NCBI GenBank assembly: GCA_904397865.1
Contig: CAJFOS010000011.1
Location: forward strand, 62,001-126,000
Direction of reading: 5' to 3'
DNA from: Candidatus Allochristensenella caecavium
Lineage (GTDB): Bacteria; Bacillota; Clostridia; Christensenellales; QAND01
Length of the DNA: 64,000 bases
Shown piece after piece: positions 32,654 through 41,222 of the stretch. How positions within the stretch are numbered: the stretch's first letter is position 1; each line of letters begins with the position of its first letter. The notes below the pieces were generated by a model. That model made no database searches. It worked only from the letters and a program-made list of their open reading frames with translations, and had not been told where the DNA came from. Made by a program: the position numbers and the translations under genes.

Positions 32654-32671
32654 ACCCCACCCCAGGGGGGT
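32654..32671. promoter_or_regulatory. Candidate CsoR operator
   Basis: A GC-rich imperfect dyad with ACCCC on the left and GGGGT on the right in otherwise AT-rich DNA, just downstream of the -10. This matches the G-tract operators of copper-sensing CsoR, which is encoded at the end of the same operon. Confidence 0.75.
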
Positions 32672-32691
32672 AATAAAGGAAGGTGATTTTC

Positions 32692-35247
32692 ATGGTCACA
32701 CAAACCTATACCATCACCGGCATGACCTGTTCCGCCTGTTCGGCCCACGTCGAAAAAGCGGCTTCATCCCTGCCCGGTGTGCAACGCGCCGCAGTCAATC
32801 TGCTGCGTAATACAATGTCCATTACCTATGAAGAATCCGTTCTTCGTCCGGAACAAATCATCGCCGCTGTGGAAAAGGCTGGCTACGGCGCTTCGCTTCC
32901 ACAAGCAAAGAACCGCCAGGCCGCGGGCCCCTCTGCCAGCGAACAAGCGCAGGCCCAGGCCAGACAGGTGCGCTTCCGGCTGATTGGTTCCATCGTCTTT
33001 ACTGTCCCCTTGTTCTATCTGTCCATGGGGCACATGATGGGCTGGCCGCTGCCGGCGTTTTTCCACGGCGCACCCAATGCCGTTACCCTGGCCTTTACCC
33101 AGTTTCTTCTGTGCCTGCCCGTCGTGTACTGGAATCGCAGCTACTTCATCGGCGGGTTCCGTTCGCTGCTGCATGGCGCACCCAATATGGATTCCCTGAT
33201 TGCCATCGGCTCCTCAGCCGCCATCGTCTACGGCATTTTTGCCATCTATCAAATCGGCGCCGCCTTGGGGCATAACGACCCCGCCGCTGCCATGGCCTTT
33301 GCCCATGATTTATATTTCGAATCAGCCGGCATGATTTTGACGCTTATCACCCTGGGCAAATTCATGGAAGCACGCGCCAAAGGCAAGACATCCGAAGCCA
33401 TTACCAAGCTAATCAATCTAGCCCCCAAAACTGCGCTTCTCTACCGTGACGGACAGGAGGTCGAAGTTCCGGTTGAACAAGTCCAGGTCGGCGATATCGT
33501 GATTGTCAAACCCGGACAGACCATCCCCGTCGACGGCGTCATCGTCGACGGACACTGTTCAGTCGATGAATCCGCCTTGACTGGGGAAAGCCTGCCCGTG
33601 GAAAAACAGGTCGGTGATTCCATCGTCGGCGCCTCCATCAATCGTGCTGGCTATATCCGCATGCAGGCCAAAAAGGTCGGTGATGATACGGCCTTTGCCG
33701 CCATCATTCGCCTGGTCGAAGAAGCGGGTTCCTCCAAAGCCCCCATCGCCAAGCTGGCCGATACCGTCAGCCGTTATTTTGTGCCCGCGGTCATCTCCAT
33801 CGCCTTGGTGGCCACGGTTGTGTGGCTAGCCGTAGGGCAGACCTTCTCCTTCGCACTGTCCATTGGCATTGCCGTGCTGGTCATCTCCTGCCCGTGCGCG
33901 CTGGGCCTGGCTACGCCGACGGCCATCATGGTCGGCACGGGGAAAGGCGCTGAAAACGGCATCTTGGTCAAATCGGCCGAAGCACTGGAAACGCTGCATG
34001 CCATCCGCACCATTGTGCTGGATAAAACCGGCACCATCACCCAGGGCAAGCCACAGGTGATGCAGGTCATCGCTGCCCCGGGGCATGCGCCTGAAGACGT
34101 AGCGGCGCTCGCTGCTTCGCTGGAGAAGCGTTCGGAACATCCTCTGGCCGATGCGATTGTTTCCTATGCCGATGCACAGGGGCTCTCCTTTACCGATATA
34201 ACGGATTTTTCCGCCACCCCCGGCCAGGGCATCAGCGGCGTTATCGATGGTCAGCGGTATTTTGCCGGCAATCGCAAACTGCTTGAAGCCCAGGGGCTGG
34301 ATGCCGGTGGTCTTCTTGTGCAGGCGCAGCAGTGCGCTGAATTGGGACAGACGCCGCTGTTCATCGCCTCGCAAACATCCGTTTTGGGGCTGATTGCTGT
34401 TGCCGACCCCATCAAGCCCACCAGCGCACAAGCCGTCGCTTCCCTGCAGCACCTGGGCATTGAAGTCATTATGCTCACCGGCGACAACGCCGCCACGGCC
34501 CGCGCTATCCAAAAACAGGTCGGTATTTCCCGGGTCATCGCGGATGTTCTCCCACAGGATAAGGAACGCGTTGTGCGCGAGCTGCAGGCCCGAGGGCAAA
34601 AGGTCGCCATGGTTGGCGATGGTATCAACGATGCCCCCGCCCTGACACGGGCGGATGTAGGCATCGCCATCGGCGCCGGCACGGACGTGGCGATTGAATC
34701 GGCCGATATTGTATTGACTAAAAGCGATTTGCTCGATGCCGTCACCGCCATCCAGCTCAGCAAATCCACCATTCGCAACATCAAGGAAAATCTGTTCTGG
34801 GCGCTGATTTATAATACGATTGGCATTCCACTGGCCGCCGGCGTTTTGTTCCCCATCTGGGGACTCAAGCTTAATCCCATGTTCGGCGCTTTTGCCATGA
34901 GCATGAGCTCGGTCTGCGTCGTCTCCAACGCCCTGCGGCTTAAATTCTTCAAACCCAAGTTTATCCAGGCGGACAACGTCGCCGCGCCCATTGCGCCAGC
35001 AGAATCCGCTTCACTTTCATCTATGCAAGGAGGAACTATCATGACAAAAACCATGCACATTGAAGGAATGGCCTGCGGGCATTGTTCCGCACGCGTTGAA
35101 CAGGCGCTCAACGCACTCGACGGGGTCAGCGCATCCGTCAACCTGGAAACCAAAACCGCTTCCCTTACCCTGGATAAGCCCGTGGACGACGCCATGCTGA
35201 CCCAGGTCGTCACCGACGCCGGATACACCGTCGTCTCCATCGACTGA
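32692..35247 (+). CDS. copA: Cu+-exporting P1B-type ATPase with C-terminal CopZ-like domain
   Basis: An 851-residue copper pump. Its N-terminal heavy-metal domain has GMTCSAC (C13, C16). The P-type core follows: TGES actuator motif, CPC in the membrane ([13 protein letters not shown]), DKTGT phosphorylation site, SEHPLADAI nucleotide site and GDGINDAP. An extra heavy-metal domain (about 784-851, GMACGHC) is fused to the end through an Ala/Ser/Pro linker, whereas most CopAs carry such domains only at the N-terminus. The ATG at 32692 follows GGAAGGTG. A complete ribosome site and ATG lie inside the gene at 35027-35043. Confidence 0.95.
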   Translation: MVTQTYTITGMTCSACSAHVEKAASSLPGVQRAAVNLLRNTMSITYEESVLRPEQIIAAVEKAGYGASLPQAKNRQAAGPSASEQAQAQARQVRFRLIGSIVFTVPLFYLSMGHMMGWPLPAFFHGAPNAVTLAFTQFLLCLPVVYWNRSYFIGGFRSLLHGAPNMDSLIAIGSSAAIVYGIFAIYQIGAALGHNDPAAAMAFAHDLYFESAGMILTLITLGKFMEARAKGKTSEAITKLINLAPKTALLYRDGQEVEVPVEQVQVGDIVIVKPGQTIPVDGVIVDGHCSVDESALTGESLPVEKQVGDSIVGASINRAGYIRMQAKKVGDDTAFAAIIRLVEEAGSSKAPIAKLADTVSRYFVPAVISIALVATVVWLAVGQTFSFALSIGIAVLVISCPCALGLATPTAIMVGTGKGAENGILVKSAEALETLHAIRTIVLDKTGTITQGKPQVMQVIAAPGHAPEDVAALAASLEKRSEHPLADAIVSYADAQGLSFTDITDFSATPGQGISGVIDGQRYFAGNRKLLEAQGLDAGGLLVQAQQCAELGQTPLFIASQTSVLGLIAVADPIKPTSAQAVASLQHLGIEVIMLTGDNAATARAIQKQVGISRVIADVLPQDKERVVRELQARGQKVAMVGDGINDAPALTRADVGIAIGAGTDVAIESADIVLTKSDLLDAVTAIQLSKSTIRNIKENLFWALIYNTIGIPLAAGVLFPIWGLKLNPMFGAFAMSMSSVCVVSNALRLKFFKPKFIQADNVAAPIAPAESASLSSMQGGTIMTKTMHIEGMACGHCSARVEQALNALDGVSASVNLETKTASLTLDKPVDDAMLTQVVTDAGYTVVSID
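35041..35247 (+). CDS. copZ: Possible independently translated CopZ copper chaperone (inside copA frame)
   Basis: The in-frame ATG at 35041 is preceded by AAGGAGG with a 7-nt spacing, the best ribosome site of the operon, although it lies within the copA reading frame. Translation from it gives a 68-residue protein with the MxCxxC copper site (MACGHC), the size and sequence of a free CopZ/Atx1-type chaperone. One stretch of DNA may thus encode both the C-terminal domain of CopA and a free chaperone. Alternatively, a former copA stop was lost and the signal is a relic. Confidence 0.6.
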   Translation: MTKTMHIEGMACGHCSARVEQALNALDGVSASVNLETKTASLTLDKPVDDAMLTQVVTDAGYTVVSID

Positions 35248-35262
35248 CGGGGGGGCGGCAAC

Positions 35263-35526
35263 ATGCAGGCAGACGCACAAAAGGTTTCCCGTCTGGTCAA
35301 AACGGCCCGGGGCCAGCTGGATGGCATCTTGAAAATGATTGAGGAGGACCGATACTGCATCGATATTTCCAATCAGCTGCTCGCCACGCAGGCGTTGCTG
35401 CGCAAAGCCAACCATGAGGTGCTTCATGCCCACATGGCCGGCTGTGTCAAAGAGGCCGTTACCAGCGGCCATCCCGATGAGAAGATTGAAGAAATGCTCA
35501 ATCTGATGGACAAAATGATGAAATAA
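35263..35526 (+). CDS. csoR: Copper-sensing repressor CsoR
   Basis: An 87-residue all-helical repressor. The Cu(I) ligands C32, H57 and C61 keep the canonical CsoR spacing (25 and 4). It has the family segments VKTARGQLDGILKMIEEDRYC and LLRKANHEVLHAHMAGC. It lies 15 nt after copA with a G-rich ribosome site. It should bind the G-tract dyad at 32654-32671 and release it on Cu(I) binding. Confidence 0.94.
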   Translation: MQADAQKVSRLVKTARGQLDGILKMIEEDRYCIDISNQLLATQALLRKANHEVLHAHMAGCVKEAVTSGHPDEKIEEMLNLMDKMMK

Positions 35527-35563
35527 TCGAACCCTTACGCTGCGCCGCGCCCGCGGTGCAACG

Positions 35564-35608
35564 AAAAGACGGAGAGGCTTGCCATTCGCTGGCTTTCTCC
35601 GTCTTTTT
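35564..35608 (+). terminator. Terminator of the copper operon
   Basis: GACGGAGA/TCTCCGTC stem with a ~20-nt loop that can itself pair, followed by T5. Confidence 0.85.
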
Positions 35609-35691
35609 GCTTGTATCCGATACATTCTGCGCGCCATCACGCCCCCTTTTCTTCCCGTGTTGTTGCGGACGCTTTGGGCTTGGGCATTCGT

Positions 35692-36567
35692 TCATGCCTT
35701 TTCTTGAGCAAACATCTGAATAAATTGCGCCGCCACTGCCGATTGATAATGCGTTCTAACGCGAATTGCGGCCAAACGCGTGCGCAGTTCCGGTTCGGAC
35801 AGCGTCCTTGTTATCAGCCCCGCCGGTCCCAGCGCCATCCGTGTCGCGCTCAGCGGCATAATCCCGACTCCCAGCCCGGCCTGTGCCCACAGCAGCGTTG
35901 TACGCGCATCCTCATTTTTACACAACACCTGCGGGCGGATTCCCTGCTGCCTGCAACACTGTTCAATCAGTCCTTCAAACCGCCGGTAATAAATCCACGG
36001 ATACGTCTGTATCTGGGGCAAGGCAATCGTTTCTTCCCCTGCCGGCAACCAGCGTTGTGTCGCAACAGCTGCCATGGGTTCCTCGGCCAAATAGGTGCAT
36101 TCCATTCCCTGCTGCGGAAACGGCGTGCGGACGACAGCCACTTCAATGACCCCTGCGCGCAGCTGCTCAATCAATTCAAACGTGTTGCCTTCGTGAAGCT
36201 CAAAGCGCACCTGCGGATAGCGTGCATGAAACGCCTGCACCCGTGCATGTAACAGCGCCGTGCCCGAAGAGGACACCGTTCCCAGCCGCAGTACCCCCTG
36301 CAATCCTTTCCCGCAGTCCTCCACCTCCTGCACCGCTGCTTTTTCCATTTGCAGCATCCGGCAGGCGTGCGGATACAGCGCTCGTCCCGCCTGGGTCAAC
36401 TGTACGCGGCGCGCTCCGCGTTCAAGCAGCTGCACCCCCAGCTCCTGCTCCAATTTTTTCAATTGAATGCTCACCGGCGGCTGGGCCATATGCAGCTTGT
36501 GCGCGGCTGCGCTCAGACTCCCTTCCTCCACGATGGTACAGAAGATTTGCATCTGCCGTAGTTCCAT
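35692..36567 (-). CDS. LysR family transcriptional regulator
   Basis: A 291-residue regulator. The N-terminal winged helix contains MQIFCTIVEEGSLSAAAHKL and the PPVSIQLKKLEQELG recognition helix (about 28-42). The C-terminal part is the two-lobed LysR effector domain. The ribosome site is weak. It is divergent from the ABC exporter pair across an AT-rich 131-bp gap and may regulate it. No clear T-N11-A box stands out there. The inducer is unknown. Confidence 0.9.
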   Translation of the reverse strand: MELRQMQIFCTIVEEGSLSAAAHKLHMAQPPVSIQLKKLEQELGVQLLERGARRVQLTQAGRALYPHACRMLQMEKAAVQEVEDCGKGLQGVLRLGTVSSSGTALLHARVQAFHARYPQVRFELHEGNTFELIEQLRAGVIEVAVVRTPFPQQGMECTYLAEEPMAAVATQRWLPAGEETIALPQIQTYPWIYYRRFEGLIEQCCRQQGIRPQVLCKNEDARTTLLWAQAGLGVGIMPLSATRMALGPAGLITRTLSEPELRTRLAAIRVRTHYQSAVAAQFIQMFAQEKA

Positions 36568-36698
36568 TCCGCATCATCCATTCGTTTTTAATATGACTTT
36601 TATTCTAATAATATATAATTTATATATCTATTCGTATGGTATCATGGTATCAATTCCCTTACAAGCCCGTCGCATCCGGGTGGAAAGGACGGTTCGTT

Positions 36699-38432
36699 TT
36701 GTTCCAACTTCTGCGCTATCTGAAGCCCTTTCGCAAGGAGGTCTTTTGGGGGCCTCTTTTCAAATGGATTGAAGCGGTTTTCGACCTGGTGCTGCCGCTT
36801 CTCATGGCGCGCATCATCGACGTCGGCGTTGCTGCGCGTGACAGTTCCTATGTCATCCGCATGAGTCTGTGCATGTTTGGCATCAGCCTGCTCGGGCTTT
36901 TTTGCGCGCTCATCTGCCAGTATTTAGCCGCCCGCGCTTCACAGGGCTTTGGTACCGTCGTGCGCAACAAGCTCTTTGCCCATGTCCAGTCGCTCTCCCA
37001 CGCTGAAATCGACGGCTTGGGTACGCCGTCGCTCATCACTCGCATTACAAACGATGTCAATCAACTACAGGTTGCCGTTGCCATGGCCATCCGTCTGGCG
37101 ATTCGCGCCCCGTTTCTCATCATCGGCGCAACCGTCATGGCTATGCTGCTCGACCTCAAGCTTTCCTGCGTGTTCCTAGTCGCCGCGCCGCTGGTAGCCT
37201 TTACGCTGTATCTGGTCATGTCACGCTCCATCCCCTTTTATCGCATGATTCAGCAAAAACTGGATGGCCTGGGCCGCATTACACGTGAAAATTTATCCGG
37301 CGTGCGTGTCATCCGCGCCTTTTCCCGCCAACAAACCGAAAAAGCCCGTTTTCAGCAGGCCAGCGCTTCCCTATGTGCAGATTCCCTGCTTGTCGGCCGT
37401 ATCTCGGCCCTTCTGAATCCCCTGACAGCCTGCATCATCAACCTGGCCATTCTGGCAATTTTATGGTTCGGCGGTGTGCGCGTACAGATTGGCGCGCTCT
37501 CACAAGGCCAGGTTATCGCGTTTATCAACTATCTGAATCAAATTTTGCTCGCCATGATTGCCGCGGCCAACCTGGTCGTTATCTTTACCCGAGCGGCCGC
37601 TTCCGGCCAGCGCGTCCAAGCGGTATTCGATACCCAGCCCTCGGTCATATCCCCCTCTGTTTCTCAAACGGCTGCGTCAACCGCGTCCGCGCCCCGTGTC
37701 GCCTTTGACCATGTCAGCTTTGCTTATGCCGGTGCAGAAAAGCCCGTGCTATCGGACATCTGTTTTGCCGCCGCTCCAGGACAGACCATTGGTATCATCG
37801 GCGGTACAGGCGCTGGCAAGTCCACCCTTTGCCAGCTCATCCCCCGTTTCTATGACGCTACCGATGGGACCGTATACATCGACGGCCTTCCCGTTGACCA
37901 AATTCCCCTTCCGCATCTGCGCGCGCGGATTGGCTATGTCCCCCAACACGCCGTGCTGTTTGCCGGTACGTTGCGCCAGAATATGCAGTGGGCCGACCCG
38001 CATGCTTCGGACGAACGCATTTGGCAGGCGCTGGAGACCGCACAGGCCGCTGCTCTCGTCCAGGCCATGCCGCAAGGACTGGACAGCCCGATTACCCAAG
38101 GTGGACAAAATCTGTCCGGCGGCCAGCGGCAACGCTTAACCATTGCCCGTGCCTTGGTCGGCCAGCCGGATATCCTGATTCTCGATGACAGCGCCAGCGC
38201 GCTCGACTTTGCTACCGATGCCGCTTTGCGGGCCGCGCTGCACCGACAAATGCGCAAACAAACCATGTTTGTCATTTCCCAGCGTGTCCATGCCATCGCC
38301 CAGGCCGACCAGATTCTCGTTCTCGATGACGGCAGGCTCGTTGGTTGCGGCACGCACGATACGCTGCTCGCCGCCTGCCCCGTCTATGCCCAAATTGTCC
38401 AATCTCAGCAGCAGAAGGAGGAACACGCATGA
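36699..38432 (+). CDS. Heterodimeric ABC exporter, half-transporter with degenerate site
   Basis: A ~577-residue half-transporter: six TM segments then a nucleotide-binding domain. Walker A is GGTGAGKST, the signature LSGGQRQR is intact, but Walker B ends ILILDDSA (Asp where the catalytic Glu should be) and the switch is SQRV (Gln for His). This is the pattern of the subunit contributing the degenerate ATP site in BmrC/BmrD-like heterodimers. I favour the TTG start at 36699 after AAAGGA; an upstream in-frame ATG at 36636 lacks a ribosome site. The next subunit overlaps its stop (ATGA). Confidence 0.9.
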   Translation: MFQLLRYLKPFRKEVFWGPLFKWIEAVFDLVLPLLMARIIDVGVAARDSSYVIRMSLCMFGISLLGLFCALICQYLAARASQGFGTVVRNKLFAHVQSLSHAEIDGLGTPSLITRITNDVNQLQVAVAMAIRLAIRAPFLIIGATVMAMLLDLKLSCVFLVAAPLVAFTLYLVMSRSIPFYRMIQQKLDGLGRITRENLSGVRVIRAFSRQQTEKARFQQASASLCADSLLVGRISALLNPLTACIINLAILAILWFGGVRVQIGALSQGQVIAFINYLNQILLAMIAAANLVVIFTRAAASGQRVQAVFDTQPSVISPSVSQTAASTASAPRVAFDHVSFAYAGAEKPVLSDICFAAAPGQTIGIIGGTGAGKSTLCQLIPRFYDATDGTVYIDGLPVDQIPLPHLRARIGYVPQHAVLFAGTLRQNMQWADPHASDERIWQALETAQAAALVQAMPQGLDSPITQGGQNLSGGQRQRLTIARALVGQPDILILDDSASALDFATDAALRAALHRQMRKQTMFVISQRVHAIAQADQILVLDDGRLVGCGTHDTLLAACPVYAQIVQSQQQKEEHA

Positions 38433-40159
38433 AACCGCTTCGCCGTATTCTGCATTGGATGAAGCCCTACTGGCTTCCTCTGCTCGGAGCGCTGCTTTTT
38501 GCCGTGGGCAGCGTGGTGCTAACGCTGTTGGGGCCGGTGTTCATCGGCAAGGGGGTCGATGCCATCATCGGGCCCGGCCAGGTGGATTTTTCCCGTTTGG
38601 GCCGTATTGTGCTCCTTCTTGCCGCGCTGTTCTTGTTCAGTTCCCTATGCCAGTACGCCATGACGCTTTGTACCAACCACGTTACCTATCATACCGTGCA
38701 TGATTTGCGCACCGCTGTATTCAATCGCCTCGAACACGTGCCGTTGACCACCATCGATACCCATGCCCACGGCGACTTTATCGCGCGCATTGTCGGCGAT
38801 ATTGAACAGGTTTCCGATGGCCTTCTGCAGGGCTTTTCTCAGCTTTTCACCGGGGTTGTCACCATTGTTGGCACGCTCGGGTTCATGTTCAGCGTCAACG
38901 TTCCCATCGCGCTGATTGTCGTCCTGGTCACCCCGCTCTCGCTGTTGTTCGCCTCCTTTGTCGCCCGCCGGTCGCATCACATGTTTGCCGAACAATCTGC
39001 TCTGCGCGGCGAAATTGGCGCCTATGTGGAAGAGATGGTCGGCAACCAAAAAATCGTTAAAGCGTTCGGGTATGAACAGCGTGCACAAACCGATTTCGAA
39101 GCCATCAATGCCAGGCTGTACACCTGCGGCGTCAAGGCGCAGTTCTATTCCTCCATCACCAACCCCGGCACCCGGTTTGTCAACAATATCGTCTATGCCT
39201 GCGTGGGGCTGGCCGGCGCGCTCAGCGCCATGCGCGGTTCGCTGACCATCGGCCAGATTTCCTGTTTTCTTACCTATGCCAACCAGTACACCAAACCCTT
39301 CAATGAAATTTCGGGCGTTATTACGGAACTGCAGACCGCGCTCGCTTCGGCCGCACGCATCTTTGCCGTATTGGATATGCCGGAAGAACCCTCCGATGCG
39401 CAAGCTGATGTCCTTACCCGCTGCGACGGTGCGGTCGATGCTACCGACGTCTGTTTCTCCTACCGTCCGGACGCACCATTGATTGAACATTTCGACCTGC
39501 ACGTCCAGCCCGGCCAGCGCATCGCCATCGTCGGCCCTACCGGCTGCGGCAAAACCACGCTCATCAATCTGCTCATGCGCTTTTATGACGTCCAGCAGGG
39601 GCGGATTGAAGTCGACCACACCGATATTCAGTCCGTCACCCGTTCCAGCCTGCGGCGTCAATACGGCATGGTCCTACAGGATTCCTGGCTGTTCGCCGGC
39701 ACCATTCGAGATAACATCGCCTACGGCCGCCCTGATGCCAGCGAACAGGACGTCATCGCCGCTGCCAAGGCCGCCTATGCACACGGTTTTATCCAACGCT
39801 TGCCTCAAGGATACGATACCGTCATCCTGGATGACGGCGGCAACCTTTCCCAAGGGCAGAAACAGCTTTTATGCATCGCGCGCATTATGCTCACCCAGCC
39901 ACCCATGCTCATCCTTGACGAAGCCACAAGCTCCATCGATACCCGCACCGAACTGCTTGTCCAACAGGCGTTCGACCGCATGATGCAGGGCCGGACCAGC
40001 TTTATCGTGGCCCACCGCCTGTCCACAATTCGTGAAGCGGACACCATCCTGGTCATGCAAAACGGGCGCGTTGTCGAACGCGGCAACCACGACCAGCTTC
40101 TGCGACAGAATGGCTTTTACGCCCATCTGTATAACAGCCAGTTTGCCCATTCTTCTTGA
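38429..40159 (+). CDS. Heterodimeric ABC exporter, half-transporter with catalytic site
   Basis: A 576-residue half-transporter: six TM segments and a nucleotide-binding domain with Walker A GPTGCGKTT, Walker B MLILDEAT (catalytic Glu intact) and switch His (VAHRL), but a divergent signature LSQGQKQ. This complements the defects of the preceding subunit, as expected for a heterodimer with one active ATP site. The ATG at 38429 follows AAGGAGG and overlaps the previous stop. Substrates are probably drugs, lipids or peptides and cannot be told from sequence. Confidence 0.93.
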   Translation: MKPLRRILHWMKPYWLPLLGALLFAVGSVVLTLLGPVFIGKGVDAIIGPGQVDFSRLGRIVLLLAALFLFSSLCQYAMTLCTNHVTYHTVHDLRTAVFNRLEHVPLTTIDTHAHGDFIARIVGDIEQVSDGLLQGFSQLFTGVVTIVGTLGFMFSVNVPIALIVVLVTPLSLLFASFVARRSHHMFAEQSALRGEIGAYVEEMVGNQKIVKAFGYEQRAQTDFEAINARLYTCGVKAQFYSSITNPGTRFVNNIVYACVGLAGALSAMRGSLTIGQISCFLTYANQYTKPFNEISGVITELQTALASAARIFAVLDMPEEPSDAQADVLTRCDGAVDATDVCFSYRPDAPLIEHFDLHVQPGQRIAIVGPTGCGKTTLINLLMRFYDVQQGRIEVDHTDIQSVTRSSLRRQYGMVLQDSWLFAGTIRDNIAYGRPDASEQDVIAAAKAAYAHGFIQRLPQGYDTVILDDGGNLSQGQKQLLCIARIMLTQPPMLILDEATSSIDTRTELLVQQAFDRMMQGRTSFIVAHRLSTIREADTILVMQNGRVVERGNHDQLLRQNGFYAHLYNSQFAHSS

Positions 40160-40171
40160 TGCACCATGGAC

Positions 40172-40211
40172 GAAGGGATATGCGTTTGAAGCGCATATCC
40201 CTTCTTTTTTT
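40172..40211 (+). terminator. Terminator of the ABC exporter operon
   Basis: A 13-bp stem (core GGGATATGCG/CGCATATCCC) followed by T7. Confidence 0.92.
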
Positions 40212-40247
40212 ACAAATTTCTAACCTATATTTAAGCAACGATTACAG
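40209..40247 (+). promoter_or_regulatory. Candidate Pho box upstream of ppx-ppk
   Basis: Four TTTACA/TTAACA-like hexamers are spaced about 11 bp apart: TTTACA (40209), CTAACC (40220), TTAAGC (40231; or TTTAAG 40230) and ATTACA (40241). They cover about -35 to -70 of the start predicted from TATACT at 40268. There is no ordinary -35. This is the layout of PhoP-activated promoters in Bacillota. The outer repeats are good and the inner two weak. Confidence 0.5.
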
Positions 40248-40267
40248 AAACCCTTTTCCGGCCATCC

Positions 40268-40273
40268 TATACT
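40268..40273 (+). promoter_or_regulatory. -10 element of the ppx-ppk operon
   Basis: TATACT about 29 nt ahead of the ppx start, without a usable -35, consistent with an activator-dependent promoter. Confidence 0.5.
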
Positions 40274-40301
40274 AAATACAGAAAGAAAAGAGGAATGAAC
40301 T

Positions 40302-41222
40302 TTGATTTACGGCATCGTGGACCTCGGGTCCAATACCATCCGCCTTTCCATCTACCAATGTCAGGGCAGCTCGTTTCGTCTGCTTCTGCATAAAAAAGAG
40401 ATGGCCGGACTGGCTGGCTATATCCAAAAAGGCACGCTCAGCCAAAAAGGAATGGAACGGGCCTGCCAGGCCCTCATCGGCTTTCGTGACATTCTCGATA
40501 ATTTTGCCATCGACCACGTTTCCGTCTTTTCCACCGCCCCTTTGCGTAACATCCGCAATACCGAGCAGGCCGTTTCCTTCATCAGCGGCCGCACCGGCTT
40601 TCCCATCGATGTACTTTCCGGCAAAGAGGAAGCGGAGCTGGATTTTGTCGGTGCCACACACGCCCTGCCGAACGAATGCGGGCTTTTGGTAGATATCGGC
40701 GGCGGCAGTACGGAACTGGTTCTCTTTGAAAACCGGGCCATTCAATTTTCTACCAGCCTTCCTTTTGGCTCGCTGGTCTTTTTCGATTCCCACGTCCGTA
40801 CCCTGTTCCCTACCCAGGCCGAACAACGCCATATGAAGGCCATCGTGCTGGAGGCACTGCGTCCCTATGCGCGCTGGCCCAAATTGACCGGCGCGCACAT
40901 CTGCGGCGTTGGAGGTACGGTGCGCGCTGCCCATGCGCTGGCCAATGACCTATTCTCGCTGCCCAAGGACAGCGGGCAGCTCGACATTGCCCATGTCAAA
41001 AAAATCCTCGCCCGCGCCCGTCGGGCCGAACAGCGCGACTTGGTACGCGCGCTTGTTCCCGTCGTTCCCGACCGCATTCATACCATCCTGCCGGGGATGG
41101 TCATTCTCTGTGCCATCGCCAAGTATTTCCAATGCCAGACGGTCGACGTCAGCCGCTATGGCGTGCGCGAAGGCTATCTGCTTCACCATGTGCTTAAAGA
41201 AGGGATTCTGCATGTCCGGTAA
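40302..41222 (+). CDS. ppx: Exopolyphosphatase / Ppx-GppA family
   Basis: A 306-residue ASKHA-fold phosphatase releasing phosphate from the ends of polyphosphate (or hydrolysing pppGpp). Phosphate-binding loops are seen at GIVDLGSNTIRLSIY (N-terminus) and LLVDIGGGSTELVLF (about 128-142), plus catalytic Glu in SGKEEAELDF. It is the short type, without the C-terminal HD domain. The TTG start at 40302 lies 7 nt after GAGGA; the nearby ATG is out of frame. It overlaps ppk by 11 nt. Confidence 0.92.
   Translation: MIYGIVDLGSNTIRLSIYQCQGSSFRLLLHKKEMAGLAGYIQKGTLSQKGMERACQALIGFRDILDNFAIDHVSVFSTAPLRNIRNTEQAVSFISGRTGFPIDVLSGKEEAELDFVGATHALPNECGLLVDIGGGSTELVLFENRAIQFSTSLPFGSLVFFDSHVRTLFPTQAEQRHMKAIVLEALRPYARWPKLTGAHICGVGGTVRAAHALANDLFSLPKDSGQLDIAHVKKILARARRAEQRDLVRALVPVVPDRIHTILPGMVILCAIAKYFQCQTVDVSRYGVREGYLLHHVLKEGILHVR

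Noticed and set aside
40909-41211. N-terminal extension of polyphosphate kinase
   Set aside because: This part lies in the ppx gene in another frame. PPK1 proteins begin close to the NRELSWL motif, which fits the ATG at 41212.
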